58,429 bases of DNA from assembly GCA_001825665.1 (NCBI GenBank), contig MHXZ01000068.1, positions 1 through 58,429 on the forward strand, written 5' to 3'. The stretch is from Planctomycetes bacterium GWF2_41_51 (GTDB taxonomy: Bacteria > Planctomycetota > Phycisphaerae > Sedimentisphaerales > UBA12454). The notes beneath the pieces are model-generated. The model searched no databases, was not told the origin of the DNA, and saw only the letters and a list, made by a program, of their open reading frames with translations. The position numbers were made by a program, and so were the translations under genes. Below, piece after piece: positions 16,039 to 24,255 of this stretch (position 1 is the first letter of the stretch; each line of letters starts with the position of its first letter).

Positions 16039-18042
16039 TTAATTTGGATGTACAATATTGCTTTGAAGCCAGGATTCTGCCCATGCTGCAAAATCTGTGA
16101 AGTTAACAACACAATCCTGGTTGTAATCATGTTCAGGGAAAGACACACAGACGTCCTGTCCGGTTGTATCCGCGTAATGCTGCGCTATTACTTCCGGCGG
16201 CAGGACATAATCATAATATTTTACATCATCAATTAAACCCACGAAATTCAGAGTTGAAACTGTTGCAGAACCAATTAAGAATCTCAAAGAGTTATCAAGG
16301 TAAATCGGGTTGGCGTTGACTTTCGATGCCAAAACTCCATTGACATATATGCTCTGTTCATTTGTCTCGCTATTGTATGTACCAACAAGGTAAGCCCACT
16401 CGTTAAGAACAGCAGTCCCATCTGTAGCCCTGTTATTCCATAGAGTGGTATTATCGCCTGTCCAGAAAGTCCATCGATTATCTTCTCCGGCAGCTATAAA
16501 GTAACCGCAACTGTTGCCACTGTCAGGCCGGGTGCTCATAATTGCTCGATAGTAAGTTCCACCGGTGAGTTTGGCCCACGCGGATACAGTGAATGTTGGA
16601 AGCTTTAAAAATGGAGAACTGACTTCAACTCTGTCATCTATTGTGGACACTTGCAGAGCCTTGGAGCCCATTCTTCCCTGACCAAATACAGATGAACCGC
16701 CTGTGTTTCTTGTTAAATCCAAGTCACCAATAGAATCTGTCAAATTATTTTCAAATTCCCAGTGAGCTATAAGACGTTCAGCCATTGCATACACTGCGTT
16801 GGTTGCTTGACTATCAGAGCTGTTTGAAATCACACAATAATAAAAGCCTTCATTAGCCAATTGGAAATTGATAATAGTCAGTGTATTCGAATCCATTCCA
16901 ATTGCAGTATCATCACTCGGTGTGCTATTGCTCCAATCCGAAGATTTATACCATGCGTACGTAAGCGGATTTGGATCTACAGCATTTACCTTGAATTCCA
17001 TCGTATTACCGACAGCAGCAACTTTTGACTGCGGCTGTACCATTATCACCGGTTTACCGGATTTTTCAGAATATAAACTTGCGATTTGTGCGGGCGACAA
17101 TGGATAACTATAATATCTTACATCATCAATTGAACCAACAAAAGGAAGTGTAGAAGCTGTTACTGAACCAATAAGAAGATCACTTGCCGTACTGGGCATC
17201 ATCGGTGTGGCAACCACACTTTTCGATAAAGTCGCATCAACATATAAATTTTGAACATTCGTCTGAGCATCGTAGGTTCCAACCAGGAAGACCCATTGAT
17301 CGTTGACTATCGGCACATTGCCGCCTACTTTATTCCATTGATTTCCATATCCCGTCCAGAAACTCCAGGTATTATCACTTTGAGCATAGAAGTAGTATCC
17401 TGTATTAGGTGCATCGTGACGTGTACTCAAAACCGCACGATAACCACTTCCGCCTGTTACTTTGGCCCAAGCGCAAATTGTAAAGGAATTGAGATTTAAT
17501 TTTCTTTTGAAAGGAGTAACAAATACGGTATCACCTGTAGTACCGCTGAAATAAGCAGCATATGTTCCCGGAACAACACCTTCAACAATAGCTGGATAAT
17601 CCGGATAACTCGGTGAAGCACCATCATAACCGCTAACGGCATCCTCAAAACTGTTATCTTCAAGCTCCCACTTTGAAACAAGTCTCATGGTCATCACCGT
17701 AACAACATTGGAAATTGTGTTTCCGCTGCCGTTCGTCAATACGCAATAATAGGCTCCCTCTTTTGAAAGGTCAACATTAGTAATCGTAAGAGTGTTAGTA
17801 CCACCCTGATAAATATCACTTGCGGGAACAGGGGTTGTCATTTCATCCATGTTCGACCTTTTGTACCATGCGTAACTTGTAACGACATCTCCTGCAATTG
17901 TTAAAACCACCGTTCCGCCGCTATCTGCAACCTGTGAAACCGGCTGTAAAGTAATAACAGGCACTGCTGCATTTGCAAGACCTGCAAAGACTGCTATTAA
18001 CACTAAAATTATAACATTTTTTTTATTAAACATAGTATTCAT
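16039..18042 (-). CDS. Secreted Ig-LamG-Ig-LamG protein with dockerin-like tail
   Basis: A 667-residue exported protein, start ATG preceded by GAAAGGG. Order: signal peptide (~1-25, ending ANA), Ig-like domain ~28-118 (ITLQPVSQVADSGG, YYCVLTNGSG), LamG ~122-330 (FEDAVSGYDG, FTICAWAKVTGGSG, SIDDVRYYSYPLSPAQIA), a second Ig ~335-420 (VQPQSKVAAVGN, YYCVISNSSD), a second LamG ~424-630 (LIDDVKYYDYVLPPEV) and an EF-hand-like C-terminus at ~640-662 (DYNQDCVVNFTDFAAWAESW). No catalytic domain is apparent, so it is likely a carbohydrate-binding or adhesion protein at the cell surface. It follows the prepilin-like gene in the operon. Confidence 0.85.
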   Translation of the reverse strand: MNTMFNKKNVIILVLIAVFAGLANAAVPVITLQPVSQVADSGGTVVLTIAGDVVTSYAWYKRSNMDEMTTPVPASDIYQGGTNTLTITNVDLSKEGAYYCVLTNGSGNTISNVVTVMTMRLVSKWELEDNSFEDAVSGYDGASPSYPDYPAIVEGVVPGTYAAYFSGTTGDTVFVTPFKRKLNLNSFTICAWAKVTGGSGYRAVLSTRHDAPNTGYYFYAQSDNTWSFWTGYGNQWNKVGGNVPIVNDQWVFLVGTYDAQTNVQNLYVDATLSKSVVATPMMPSTASDLLIGSVTASTLPFVGSIDDVRYYSYPLSPAQIASLYSEKSGKPVIMVQPQSKVAAVGNTMEFKVNAVDPNPLTYAWYKSSDWSNSTPSDDTAIGMDSNTLTIINFQLANEGFYYCVISNSSDSQATNAVYAMAERLIAHWEFENNLTDSIGDLDLTRNTGGSSVFGQGRMGSKALQVSTIDDRVEVSSPFLKLPTFTVSAWAKLTGGTYYRAIMSTRPDSGNSCGYFIAAGEDNRWTFWTGDNTTLWNNRATDGTAVLNEWAYLVGTYNSETNEQSIYVNGVLASKVNANPIYLDNSLRFLIGSATVSTLNFVGLIDDVKYYDYVLPPEVIAQHYADTTGQDVCVSFPEHDYNQDCVVNFTDFAAWAESWLQSNIVHPN

Positions 18043-18124
18043 TTCGATACCCTTTCCACTCCTGAATTAATTATGTTTACTCATTAACGTTGCTAATGAT
18101 TATTTTTTAAGTATGGAAATAGAA

Positions 18125-19084
18125 TTATTTAATTCCCCAACAAGCATATCTTAGAAAAGCAAAATCCGTCTTTCTCTCTTCAACTGTAACCGCCTCCCTT
18201 GGGGAGAAAGTCGGAGCTGAGTATTTTTTCGAATTATTCCATTTATTATAAGCTGTATGTCCATCTGCATAAGACATACTCGTGCCTGTACGCCCCATAT
18301 GCACTGTTGGCGGAATATCACTCCACGCTGTGGTACCTATATTTACAGAAAAACATTCTACCCTGTTATTACGGGCTGCCACACCGCCTTGGCATATCAT
18401 AGCAAGCCGTTCCCCTGGTGTACGAATGTCTGCCATTTTTGTTACTATATATTTGCGTCTGACCCCGTATTCGCTGCCGGCAGGCACTGGGTCTTTCCCC
18501 TGACAATATCCATTCATAATTGAACTAACCGCATAACTGCAAAAATTATTTTGAGTCTGGGGATTTCCTGTGACTATCGATGACGGGCAGCGATAAACGT
18601 CTGTTTGTTGTACATAAGGAAACAGCAGACCTGCTATTATGAATCTATCCTGATATCCGGGCCGATAAGCCCAATTGCCGAATTTTGGTTCGCCGTCTGA
18701 ATCTGTGCCCTCAAATCGAGGAACTGCCACCCAGCTTTTTTCAGGATGCCAGCTTGTGATATCCCATTTGATTTCGTATGGCGGCGTTTTAACTGAACCC
18801 CAGATACAACGAGTGGTATAACCGGGTACAAGCTTGCCGTCATTTTGCACAGAGTAGTTAATCCATCCCACAATAAGCTGCTTTTGGTTACTCATACAAA
18901 CAATCTTTTTGCCCGTATCCCTTGCTTTATTCATCGCCGGCAGCATTATAGCCAGCAACATTGCAATTACCGATATCACTACAAGCAATTCTACCAATGT
19001 GAAACCATGTAAACATGAGAAATAAGATTTTTTGCAATTGTGCCTGTTACTCACACCGAAAGGCATAATAGGTTTCAGTCCCAT
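18125..19084 (-). CDS. Prepilin-leader protein, DUF1559-like (type II secretion pseudopilin-like)
   Basis: The 319-residue product has a 27-residue basic leader, then the prepilin peptidase site HG|FTLVELLVVISVIAMLLAIMLPAM and a KARDTGKKIVCMSNQKQL segment, followed by a globular part ending with SMSYADGHTAYNKW. This architecture defines the huge planctomycete family of H-x9-DG-G / DUF1559-like proteins that carry a type II pseudopilin N-terminus. Their function is unknown. Here it heads the module-1 operon; AAGGA precedes the ATG and a tandem operator with promoter lies 50-120 bp upstream. A second member at 35185-36057 heads the equivalent operon in module 2. Confidence 0.88.
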   Translation of the reverse strand: MGLKPIMPFGVSNRHNCKKSYFSCLHGFTLVELLVVISVIAMLLAIMLPAMNKARDTGKKIVCMSNQKQLIVGWINYSVQNDGKLVPGYTTRCIWGSVKTPPYEIKWDITSWHPEKSWVAVPRFEGTDSDGEPKFGNWAYRPGYQDRFIIAGLLFPYVQQTDVYRCPSSIVTGNPQTQNNFCSYAVSSIMNGYCQGKDPVPAGSEYGVRRKYIVTKMADIRTPGERLAMICQGGVAARNNRVECFSVNIGTTAWSDIPPTVHMGRTGTSMSYADGHTAYNKWNNSKKYSAPTFSPREAVTVEERKTDFAFLRYACWGIK

Positions 19085-19133
19085 AAACTTTTCCTTCCAA
19101 AAATGATTTTAGATTCCGTGCTTATATAATTAA

Positions 19134-19163
19134 ATATTACCATTTAATGGCAGGGTATCACAA
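19134..19163 (-). promoter_or_regulatory. Predicted promoter of the module-1 operon
   Basis: On the minus strand, TTGTGA (19158-19163) and TAATAT (19134-19139) are 18 bp apart. The -35 box touches the tandem operator. The same 18-bp arrangement occurs before the PEP-CTERM gene at 22714. Confidence 0.45.
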
Positions 19164-19201
19164 AGCCAATTTCTGCCAAAGGATAGCCATTTCAGGCCAA
19201 A
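19161..19201 (-). promoter_or_regulatory. Tandem operator, copy 1 (predicted XylR/AraC regulator site)
   Basis: Two related 16-mers, GCCAATTTCTGCCAAA (19165-19180) and GCCATTTCAGGCCAAA (19186-19201), are direct repeats with a 21-bp period, about two helical turns, as expected for AraC-family activators. The first 20 bases (19161-19180) are identical to the copy at 22794-22813. It lies directly upstream of the -35 box of the prepilin gene promoter. Confidence 0.65.
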
Positions 19202-19304
19202 GCACATTCATACATAGAACAAAAGACAAGAGTAAATATTTACATCTAATTAAAATCTGTAAGCACCCCAAAAAAAAGGACTTAGCACAAGAAAAGAAGG
19301 CAAT

Positions 19305-20837
19305 TTATTCTTTACCCGCTTTTATCCTAAAAATTCTATTTGAAAAATATTCTTGTCCATACATATCAGTCGTGCAAAAATATAAAATATGCGTTCCCTC
19401 ACTTAAATTATCGGGCAAATATGCTTTCCAGATATGTTCGGTTTCTCTCGGTTCCTTACTCCAGTCGTATCTTGGAAATCCATATTTTTCTTCTTCTTTA
19501 ACAGCTGCAAGATAATGTGGTGAATTATCCGATTTTCGTTCCATTTTTTGCCAATTTCCCGAATCGACTTTGATTTCTGCTGTACTTTTCTCTGAACCTG
19601 CAAAAACGTTTAAAATTACTTCTGTCCGGCTGGCCCCTTCGGGTGTGATTTCATCAGGCATATAAGCCATCATTTGATAATTTTCATCTTTTCCAAAAGC
19701 TTTGAATTTTATTGAATATTTATTTCTATTAAAACTTATAACTGAATATCCGTTTGGCACTCCATTGGACATCATTGCATGCGGAATACCGTCTTCTCCC
19801 GGAAAGCCCTGCCACCATGCTCCACACACAGCTCCGCTGATATAAATATGATGAAAATCTTTGCCTTGCCATCCGTCGTCTGATTTAAGAAATACATTTT
19901 CGGTCTCATGTACGTGACCCGCAATAGAAAGTGTATTGGGAAATTGCGAAAGCAAATCTAATATTTCATTTTTATTTTTTTTGAATTGTTTAAGTGTCGC
20001 ATGTCCCATTACGATTATTAATTTATCTTTGCTTACAAAAGACAAGTCATTTTTTACAAACTCCAGTTGTCTATCAGTCAATCCCTCCTCATATCGCAGC
20101 CATTGATCATCTATTCTCTTTGCGATAATATTATCAAGTACAATAAAATGTACATCTCCGTAATTAAAAGAATAATAAGTCGGACCATAGAAATTTTTAT
20201 ATGTCTCAAGCGATTGCTCATCACCTTCGGCATCATAATTCATATCGTGATTTCCCGGAAGATTATAAAAGTTAATTCCAATTAGCGAAACAGCACGGCT
20301 TACATCTTCATACAAACCAAGATTATCAAAAACTATATCGCCGAGTATAACTCCGAAAGCAGCATCTATGCCCACGACTCCTTCAACTGCATCGTGGTAA
20401 AAATAACCAAGTTCTTTTTCATCTTTAATCTGCGGATCTCCGAATATTACAACGTCAAAACTATGAGATTCCTTATTCTTATTAAGCGCAAAATCCACAC
20501 TATCGGGTGAGCCTTGCGGTTTATGAATATAATAAAAACGCGGAATATTTAACTCGTCCGCTCTCGTTATCCATCCCGCGGGTTTTATTACAAATATTAC
20601 TCCGCCATCCTTTACAGGCAGTTCATATCTGCCTTTTTCATCGGTCTGTACCACTTGTATTCCATTGGATACCAGTATGTCTGTAAGACCCTTTTCATTT
20701 TTATCTTTTTTGTTATTTTTGTTTTTATCTTCAAAAACAAAACCTTTTATTGCGTTTACACCGAAACAGCTAAAAGTAAAAAAAGAAATGATAAAGAAGA
20801 AATGAAGCATTTTGAAATTCAATTTTGTCGGATACAT
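19305..20837 (-). CDS. Secreted calcineurin-like metallophosphoesterase
   Basis: A 510-residue exported phosphoesterase; ATG with AAGGA upstream, signal peptide around residues 8-28. Residues ~30-100 are an SdrD-like beta domain (GFVFEDKNKNNKKDKNEKGL, TDEKGRYELPV) typical of the calcineurin-like N-terminal domain. The catalytic domain has FGDPQIK, GVILGDIVFD, YNLPGNHDMN, VMGHATLKQ and SIAGHVHETE, which give the usual Asp, His, Asn and His metal ligands. The C-terminal ~120 residues form the calcineurin-like C-terminal beta domain. It probably removes phosphate from extracellular substrates. A paralogue lies at 40277-41854. It is upstream of the module-1 operon but has no operator of its own in front of it. 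Confidence 0.9.
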   Translation of the reverse strand: MYPTKLNFKMLHFFFIISFFTFSCFGVNAIKGFVFEDKNKNNKKDKNEKGLTDILVSNGIQVVQTDEKGRYELPVKDGGVIFVIKPAGWITRADELNIPRFYYIHKPQGSPDSVDFALNKNKESHSFDVVIFGDPQIKDEKELGYFYHDAVEGVVGIDAAFGVILGDIVFDNLGLYEDVSRAVSLIGINFYNLPGNHDMNYDAEGDEQSLETYKNFYGPTYYSFNYGDVHFIVLDNIIAKRIDDQWLRYEEGLTDRQLEFVKNDLSFVSKDKLIIVMGHATLKQFKKNKNEILDLLSQFPNTLSIAGHVHETENVFLKSDDGWQGKDFHHIYISGAVCGAWWQGFPGEDGIPHAMMSNGVPNGYSVISFNRNKYSIKFKAFGKDENYQMMAYMPDEITPEGASRTEVILNVFAGSEKSTAEIKVDSGNWQKMERKSDNSPHYLAAVKEEEKYGFPRYDWSKEPRETEHIWKAYLPDNLSEGTHILYFCTTDMYGQEYFSNRIFRIKAGKE

Positions 20838-20885
20838 TTCGTTTCCTTAAAAAGAATTAAAAGTAAAGACAATTATACAAAAAAT

Positions 20886-20920
20886 AAAGGGCAGGTGTAA
20901 CAAAAAACCTGCCCTTTTTA
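20886..20920. terminator. Strong bidirectional-looking terminator
   Basis: AAAGGGCAGGT (20886-20896) and ACCTGCCCTTT (20907-20917) form a perfect 11-bp stem with a ten-base loop and T-rich flank on both strands. It lies just after the stop of the minus-strand PEP-CTERM gene and separates it from the phosphoesterase gene. Confidence 0.85.
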
Positions 20921-20944
20921 TTTATTCCGCTATTCTGATATGGA

Positions 20945-22714
20945 TTATCTGCGGCGAACCAGCAACAATCCGATACTCAATAAAGTAATTGTTACAGGTT
21001 CAGGAACAACCAATTGCATCAACTGGCCGCTTGTATACCCGTAATCTGCTGCGTTGACTATTTGATAAATAAATGGTGTTGAACTAAGATTTACAAATGA
21101 TAAGCCGGTATCATCTATTGTCGTTGCAGACCATAACACATTATATCTATCTCCTGTTTGACCATCAAAACCCAAAAGTGTATCAACCTCCAGAGAAATA
21201 CCTGCGAGCATCGCACCATTATATGGATTGGTATCTGAACCAGTAACTTGTATTAATGTGCTGCCATCTTCATCCAGTTTAATTGCCAATTTAGATCCCG
21301 CAACCATTTCCATCCTCGACATCTCTATTTTAGATGCTTCAGAACCCAAAATAGTAATTACATCCAGCTGACTCGAAGAGCGAAGATAAGTATCTGCATC
21401 AAACGCCCCACCCGATATTGTCAGACTTGACCCCTGTATAGCCTGTAAAGCAGAACTGAGACTATTATGATTATATGACATTTCAACCCTGCTGGCGTTC
21501 AATGTACCGCTGCCTGATAAATTGAATTGTCCGATACCCGACCATCCGATATTTAAAGCAGCATTGATGTTCATTGTTCCGCCTGAAAGATTTACGATAC
21601 CTTTGTTAAGTTCCTGATAAGTAGTGCCATTTCCATAATAACCAAGAGTCATACCTATAGCATCCGCGGTTGTAACATTCAAAGTTCCGCCGCTCATATT
21701 TAAAGTACTGGTATTATTGGCTGTTCCTCTGCCGATCACAGCATAACTTGGATATTGTGTACCGCCTGACACATTTATAGTGCCATTATTGAAATTCATA
21801 GAACTGCTTGTGTTCCAGCCGATGTAGAGTCTTGGAGCGGTAATGTTTAATGTTCCGCCGGTTTGATTTACTGTGCCGTTACCGCTATAGCCTATTATAG
21901 CCCCATTCGGACCGGTAGAGTTGATGTTGACAGTACCGCCCTGCACATTAAGCGAGCCAGAGCTGCCTGCATTTTTAGCGATGTAAAATTGATTAGCATT
22001 AGTAGAAAGTGAAACATTTGCATTACCTGAAACATTCATAGTTCCGCTTCCGCTGGTTCCAAGGTAAAGCTCCTTGGATGATATTGTAAAATTGCCTCCT
22101 TCTATGTCAAATTGGCCTGAAGAGCCTGCCGCATTCCCTACATAAAAATGTTGAGCTGTATCATTTGCAAGAAAACTGCCGCCCGTCTGATTGAATTGAG
22201 ATGTTGCACCTGCGCTGCCGCCAAATATACCATTATTAGACAAAGTAAGAGAGCCGCCGGAAAGATTATATGAAGAACTGCCGTTAACTCCGAAAGTCGA
22301 TAGGCCGCCGCCATTACGAATGGTTACATTGCCGCCGGTCTGATTGATTGTTCCAGTCTGATCACCTTCATTAGCTGTTAAAACTCGGTTAAATTCCACA
22401 TTTCCAGAGATGTCAACCGATGCTCCGCCGGTTCCGCCTATAACAAGTTTCTCAACTCTGCCATCCGGTGCCGACCCTGAGGTAATTTGAGCCGTTCCGC
22501 TGGTAATTACAGCTACACCCTTGTTCCAGTCATACCCCTCAACTCCGACATATCCCGGAATACTCCAGTCCGGAAGTGCCGGATCATCCGTCCAATTAGC
22601 CCCATCCATCCAAAGACCGGTTCCCCCGTTCCAGTAAACATTGTCAGCCGGTTCATCACCTATCGCTATTGCTCCGAAAACCAGCAGGATACATAAAATT
22701 AATTTCTTCTTCAT
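20945..22714 (-). CDS. Beta-strand-repeat surface protein with PEP-CTERM tail
   Basis: A 589-residue exported protein. After the signal peptide, residues ~25-70 contain WNGGTGLWMDGANWTDD, seen in autotransporter-associated and PEP-CTERM proteins. Residues ~110-440 consist of some 13 degenerate repeats of the form 'G.(L/F)N.(S/T)GG(T/S)(L/F).(I/V)', such as INQTGGNVTI, YNLSGGSLTL, FNQTGGSF and VNLSGGTMNI, predicted to make a right-handed beta helix. The C-terminus is VPEPVTITLLSIGLLLVRRR, a PEP-CTERM sorting signal used by exosortase. No exosortase is encoded in this window. A tandem operator lies upstream, divergent with the regulator gene. Confidence 0.85.
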   Translation of the reverse strand: MKKKLILCILLVFGAIAIGDEPADNVYWNGGTGLWMDGANWTDDPALPDWSIPGYVGVEGYDWNKGVAVITSGTAQITSGSAPDGRVEKLVIGGTGGASVDISGNVEFNRVLTANEGDQTGTINQTGGNVTIRNGGGLSTFGVNGSSSYNLSGGSLTLSNNGIFGGSAGATSQFNQTGGSFLANDTAQHFYVGNAAGSSGQFDIEGGNFTISSKELYLGTSGSGTMNVSGNANVSLSTNANQFYIAKNAGSSGSLNVQGGTVNINSTGPNGAIIGYSGNGTVNQTGGTLNITAPRLYIGWNTSSSMNFNNGTINVSGGTQYPSYAVIGRGTANNTSTLNMSGGTLNVTTADAIGMTLGYYGNGTTYQELNKGIVNLSGGTMNINAALNIGWSGIGQFNLSGSGTLNASRVEMSYNHNSLSSALQAIQGSSLTISGGAFDADTYLRSSSQLDVITILGSEASKIEMSRMEMVAGSKLAIKLDEDGSTLIQVTGSDTNPYNGAMLAGISLEVDTLLGFDGQTGDRYNVLWSATTIDDTGLSFVNLSSTPFIYQIVNAADYGYTSGQLMQLVVPEPVTITLLSIGLLLVRRR

Positions 22715-22766
22715 TTCGTTTCCTCCAAAAAATGGTTTATAAGATTACTTTGAATAGCCAAACGTC

Positions 22767-22796
22767 AGCATAACATTAAATTGCTTCCAACCTCAA
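22767..22796 (-). promoter_or_regulatory. Predicted promoter of the PEP-CTERM repeat gene
   Basis: On the minus strand TTGAGG (22791-22796) and TATGCT (22767-22772) are 18 bp apart. The -35 box directly abuts the tandem operator, as at 19134-19163. Confidence 0.4.
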
Positions 22797-22834
22797 AGCC
22801 AATTTCTGCCAAAGCGCAGCCATTTTAGGCCAAA
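22794..22834. promoter_or_regulatory. Tandem operator, copy 2 (between PEP-CTERM gene and regulator)
   Basis: GCCAATTTCTGCCAAA (22798-22813) and GCCATTTTAGGCCAAA (22819-22834) repeat with a 21-bp period; the sequence is nearly the same as at 19161-19201. It is placed to activate the minus-strand PEP-CTERM gene and, ending six bases before the -35 box of the regulator, to autoregulate it. Confidence 0.65.
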
Positions 22835-22839
22835 TAAAT

Positions 22840-22868
22840 TTGACATTGATATTAAAATATTCTATAAT
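22840..22868 (+). promoter_or_regulatory. Consensus promoter of the XylR-type regulator gene
   Basis: TTGACA (22840-22845) and TATAAT (22863-22868) match the sigma-70 consensus perfectly with a 17-bp spacer. The predicted start near 22875 is only about three bases before the ATG at 22878, so the mRNA should be leaderless. Confidence 0.75.
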
Positions 22869-22877
22869 CAGCACATC

Positions 22878-24056
22878 ATGACTTCCAAAATCAAAAACAT
22901 AATGATTATGATTTCACGAGACGATTCTTTTGGAAACAACCTCATTGCAGGAATCATCGAATACTCAAAACTTTGCGGAAATTGGACGTTAACAACGCAA
23001 TTACCCCAGTACCTGGAAAAGCATCAATCACAATATTCTTTCAAAGGCACCGGCATTGATGGCGTAATAGCGTATATACCCAACAAAGAAAAAGCCGATA
23101 AAATTTTCTTTGGCGATATTCCCGCCGTTATCGCTCATGAAACCGAAGAAAATAAAATTCACAAGATTACTTCTATTGTTTGTGATCATAGAAAAATTGG
23201 AACATTGGCTTCAAATTTCTTTAAAGAACGCGGTTTCCACAATATAGGCTTTTTGGGATTTGAGGAATTCAACTGGTCTATTGAACGCCAAAAAGGATTT
23301 GAAAATGCGAATGCTTTATTCGGCTGCAAAACCAAAACTTTTCTTTTACCGGCACAAGCCTTTAAGCCGCGGCCGCAAAATGAAAAAAAAATTATATCTT
23401 GGCTCAAAAGCCTGCATTATCCGGCATGCGTCCTATGTGCAAATGACGATTTGGGACTTTACCTTATTAAAACATGCATAAAAGCAGAAATAAAAGTTCC
23501 TGGTCAAGTTGCTATTTTAGGTGTTGATAATAACGAAATGGATTGTAACTTAACTACGCCATCTCTTTCGAGTATTTCGTATAACAGCCAAAAGGCAGGT
23601 TTCCAGGCAGCCGAGACTCTTGATAGCCTAATGCTCGGAAAACCAGCTTTATACGAAAAAATAATTGTTTCTCCGATCGGAGTGATTAACAGGATGTCAA
23701 CTGATAGTTTTGCGGTATTGGACGAGGATGTTATTAAAGCTATAAATTACATAAAAATAAATAACCGTACTCTTATCCAGGTTGATGATGTCGCACATGC
23801 AATTAACATTTCAAGGAGAAATCTTTCAAGAAAATTTAAAAATACATTAGGTCGCTCAATCTCAGATGAAATTAGGCGAACAAAGGCTGAATATATATGT
23901 CACTTATTGGCAGATACAAATACATCTGTTTCAGAAATAGCATATAGGACAGGCTTCAATGATGCCACTCATATTTCAAGATTTTTTAAAGAGCAGACAG
24001 GAATTACACCCTTGGAATATCGTAGAAACTATTCATTAAAAACGAATTATTATTAA
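22878..24056 (+). CDS. XylR-type transcriptional regulator (LacI-like sensor + AraC DNA-binding domain)
   Basis: A 392-residue regulator. Residues ~5-275 are a periplasmic-binding-protein-like sensor (NIMIMISRDDSFGNNLIAGI, SIVCDHRKIGTLASNFF, GFLGFEEFNWSIERQKGF, VLCANDDLGLYL, VAILGVDNNEMDCNLTTPSLSSI), and ~290-390 an AraC HTH domain (VDDVAHAINISRRNLSRKFK, VSEIAYRTGFNDATHISRFF). This is the XylR arrangement, in which sugar binding triggers activation. Starting at the later ATG would lose the first sensor strand, so 22878 is preferred although no ribosome site can fit. It is divergent from the PEP-CTERM gene and probably controls module 1 through the tandem operators. Its ligand is unknown. Confidence 0.9.
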   Translation: MTSKIKNIMIMISRDDSFGNNLIAGIIEYSKLCGNWTLTTQLPQYLEKHQSQYSFKGTGIDGVIAYIPNKEKADKIFFGDIPAVIAHETEENKIHKITSIVCDHRKIGTLASNFFKERGFHNIGFLGFEEFNWSIERQKGFENANALFGCKTKTFLLPAQAFKPRPQNEKKIISWLKSLHYPACVLCANDDLGLYLIKTCIKAEIKVPGQVAILGVDNNEMDCNLTTPSLSSISYNSQKAGFQAAETLDSLMLGKPALYEKIIVSPIGVINRMSTDSFAVLDEDVIKAINYIKINNRTLIQVDDVAHAINISRRNLSRKFKNTLGRSISDEIRRTKAEYICHLLADTNTSVSEIAYRTGFNDATHISRFFKEQTGITPLEYRRNYSLKTNYY

Positions 24057-24127
24057 TTACCTAAAGGACTAACTGATAAAGTTGCTCTATTCTTAACTTA
24101 CAACCTCTTATGCCCGAGATATTCATA

Positions 24128-24156
24128 TTGTATATCAGTTTTAATTTTATTACAAT
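24128..24156 (+). promoter_or_regulatory. Predicted promoter of the GT-D gene
   Basis: TTGTAT (24128-24133) and TACAAT (24151-24156) with a 17-bp spacer, about 95 bp before the likely start. The rest of the 24057-24255 gap holds nothing else that I can support. Confidence 0.4.
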
Positions 24157-24255
24157 AACTCATTGCGAACACCCCGTCTTAGGATTCGAGATTGATAATA
24201 ATCTTCTACTAACGCGTAATCCGGATGGTTATCTGAAGTGCTGCAAGGATTAATC

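Noticed and set aside
20945-22714. Repeated GG-N-(L/F)-N-(S/T)-GG segments as a DNA tandem repeat or CRISPR-like array
   Set aside because: The repetition is at protein level and degenerate; it is a beta-helix repeat, with no constant repeat or spacer lengths.
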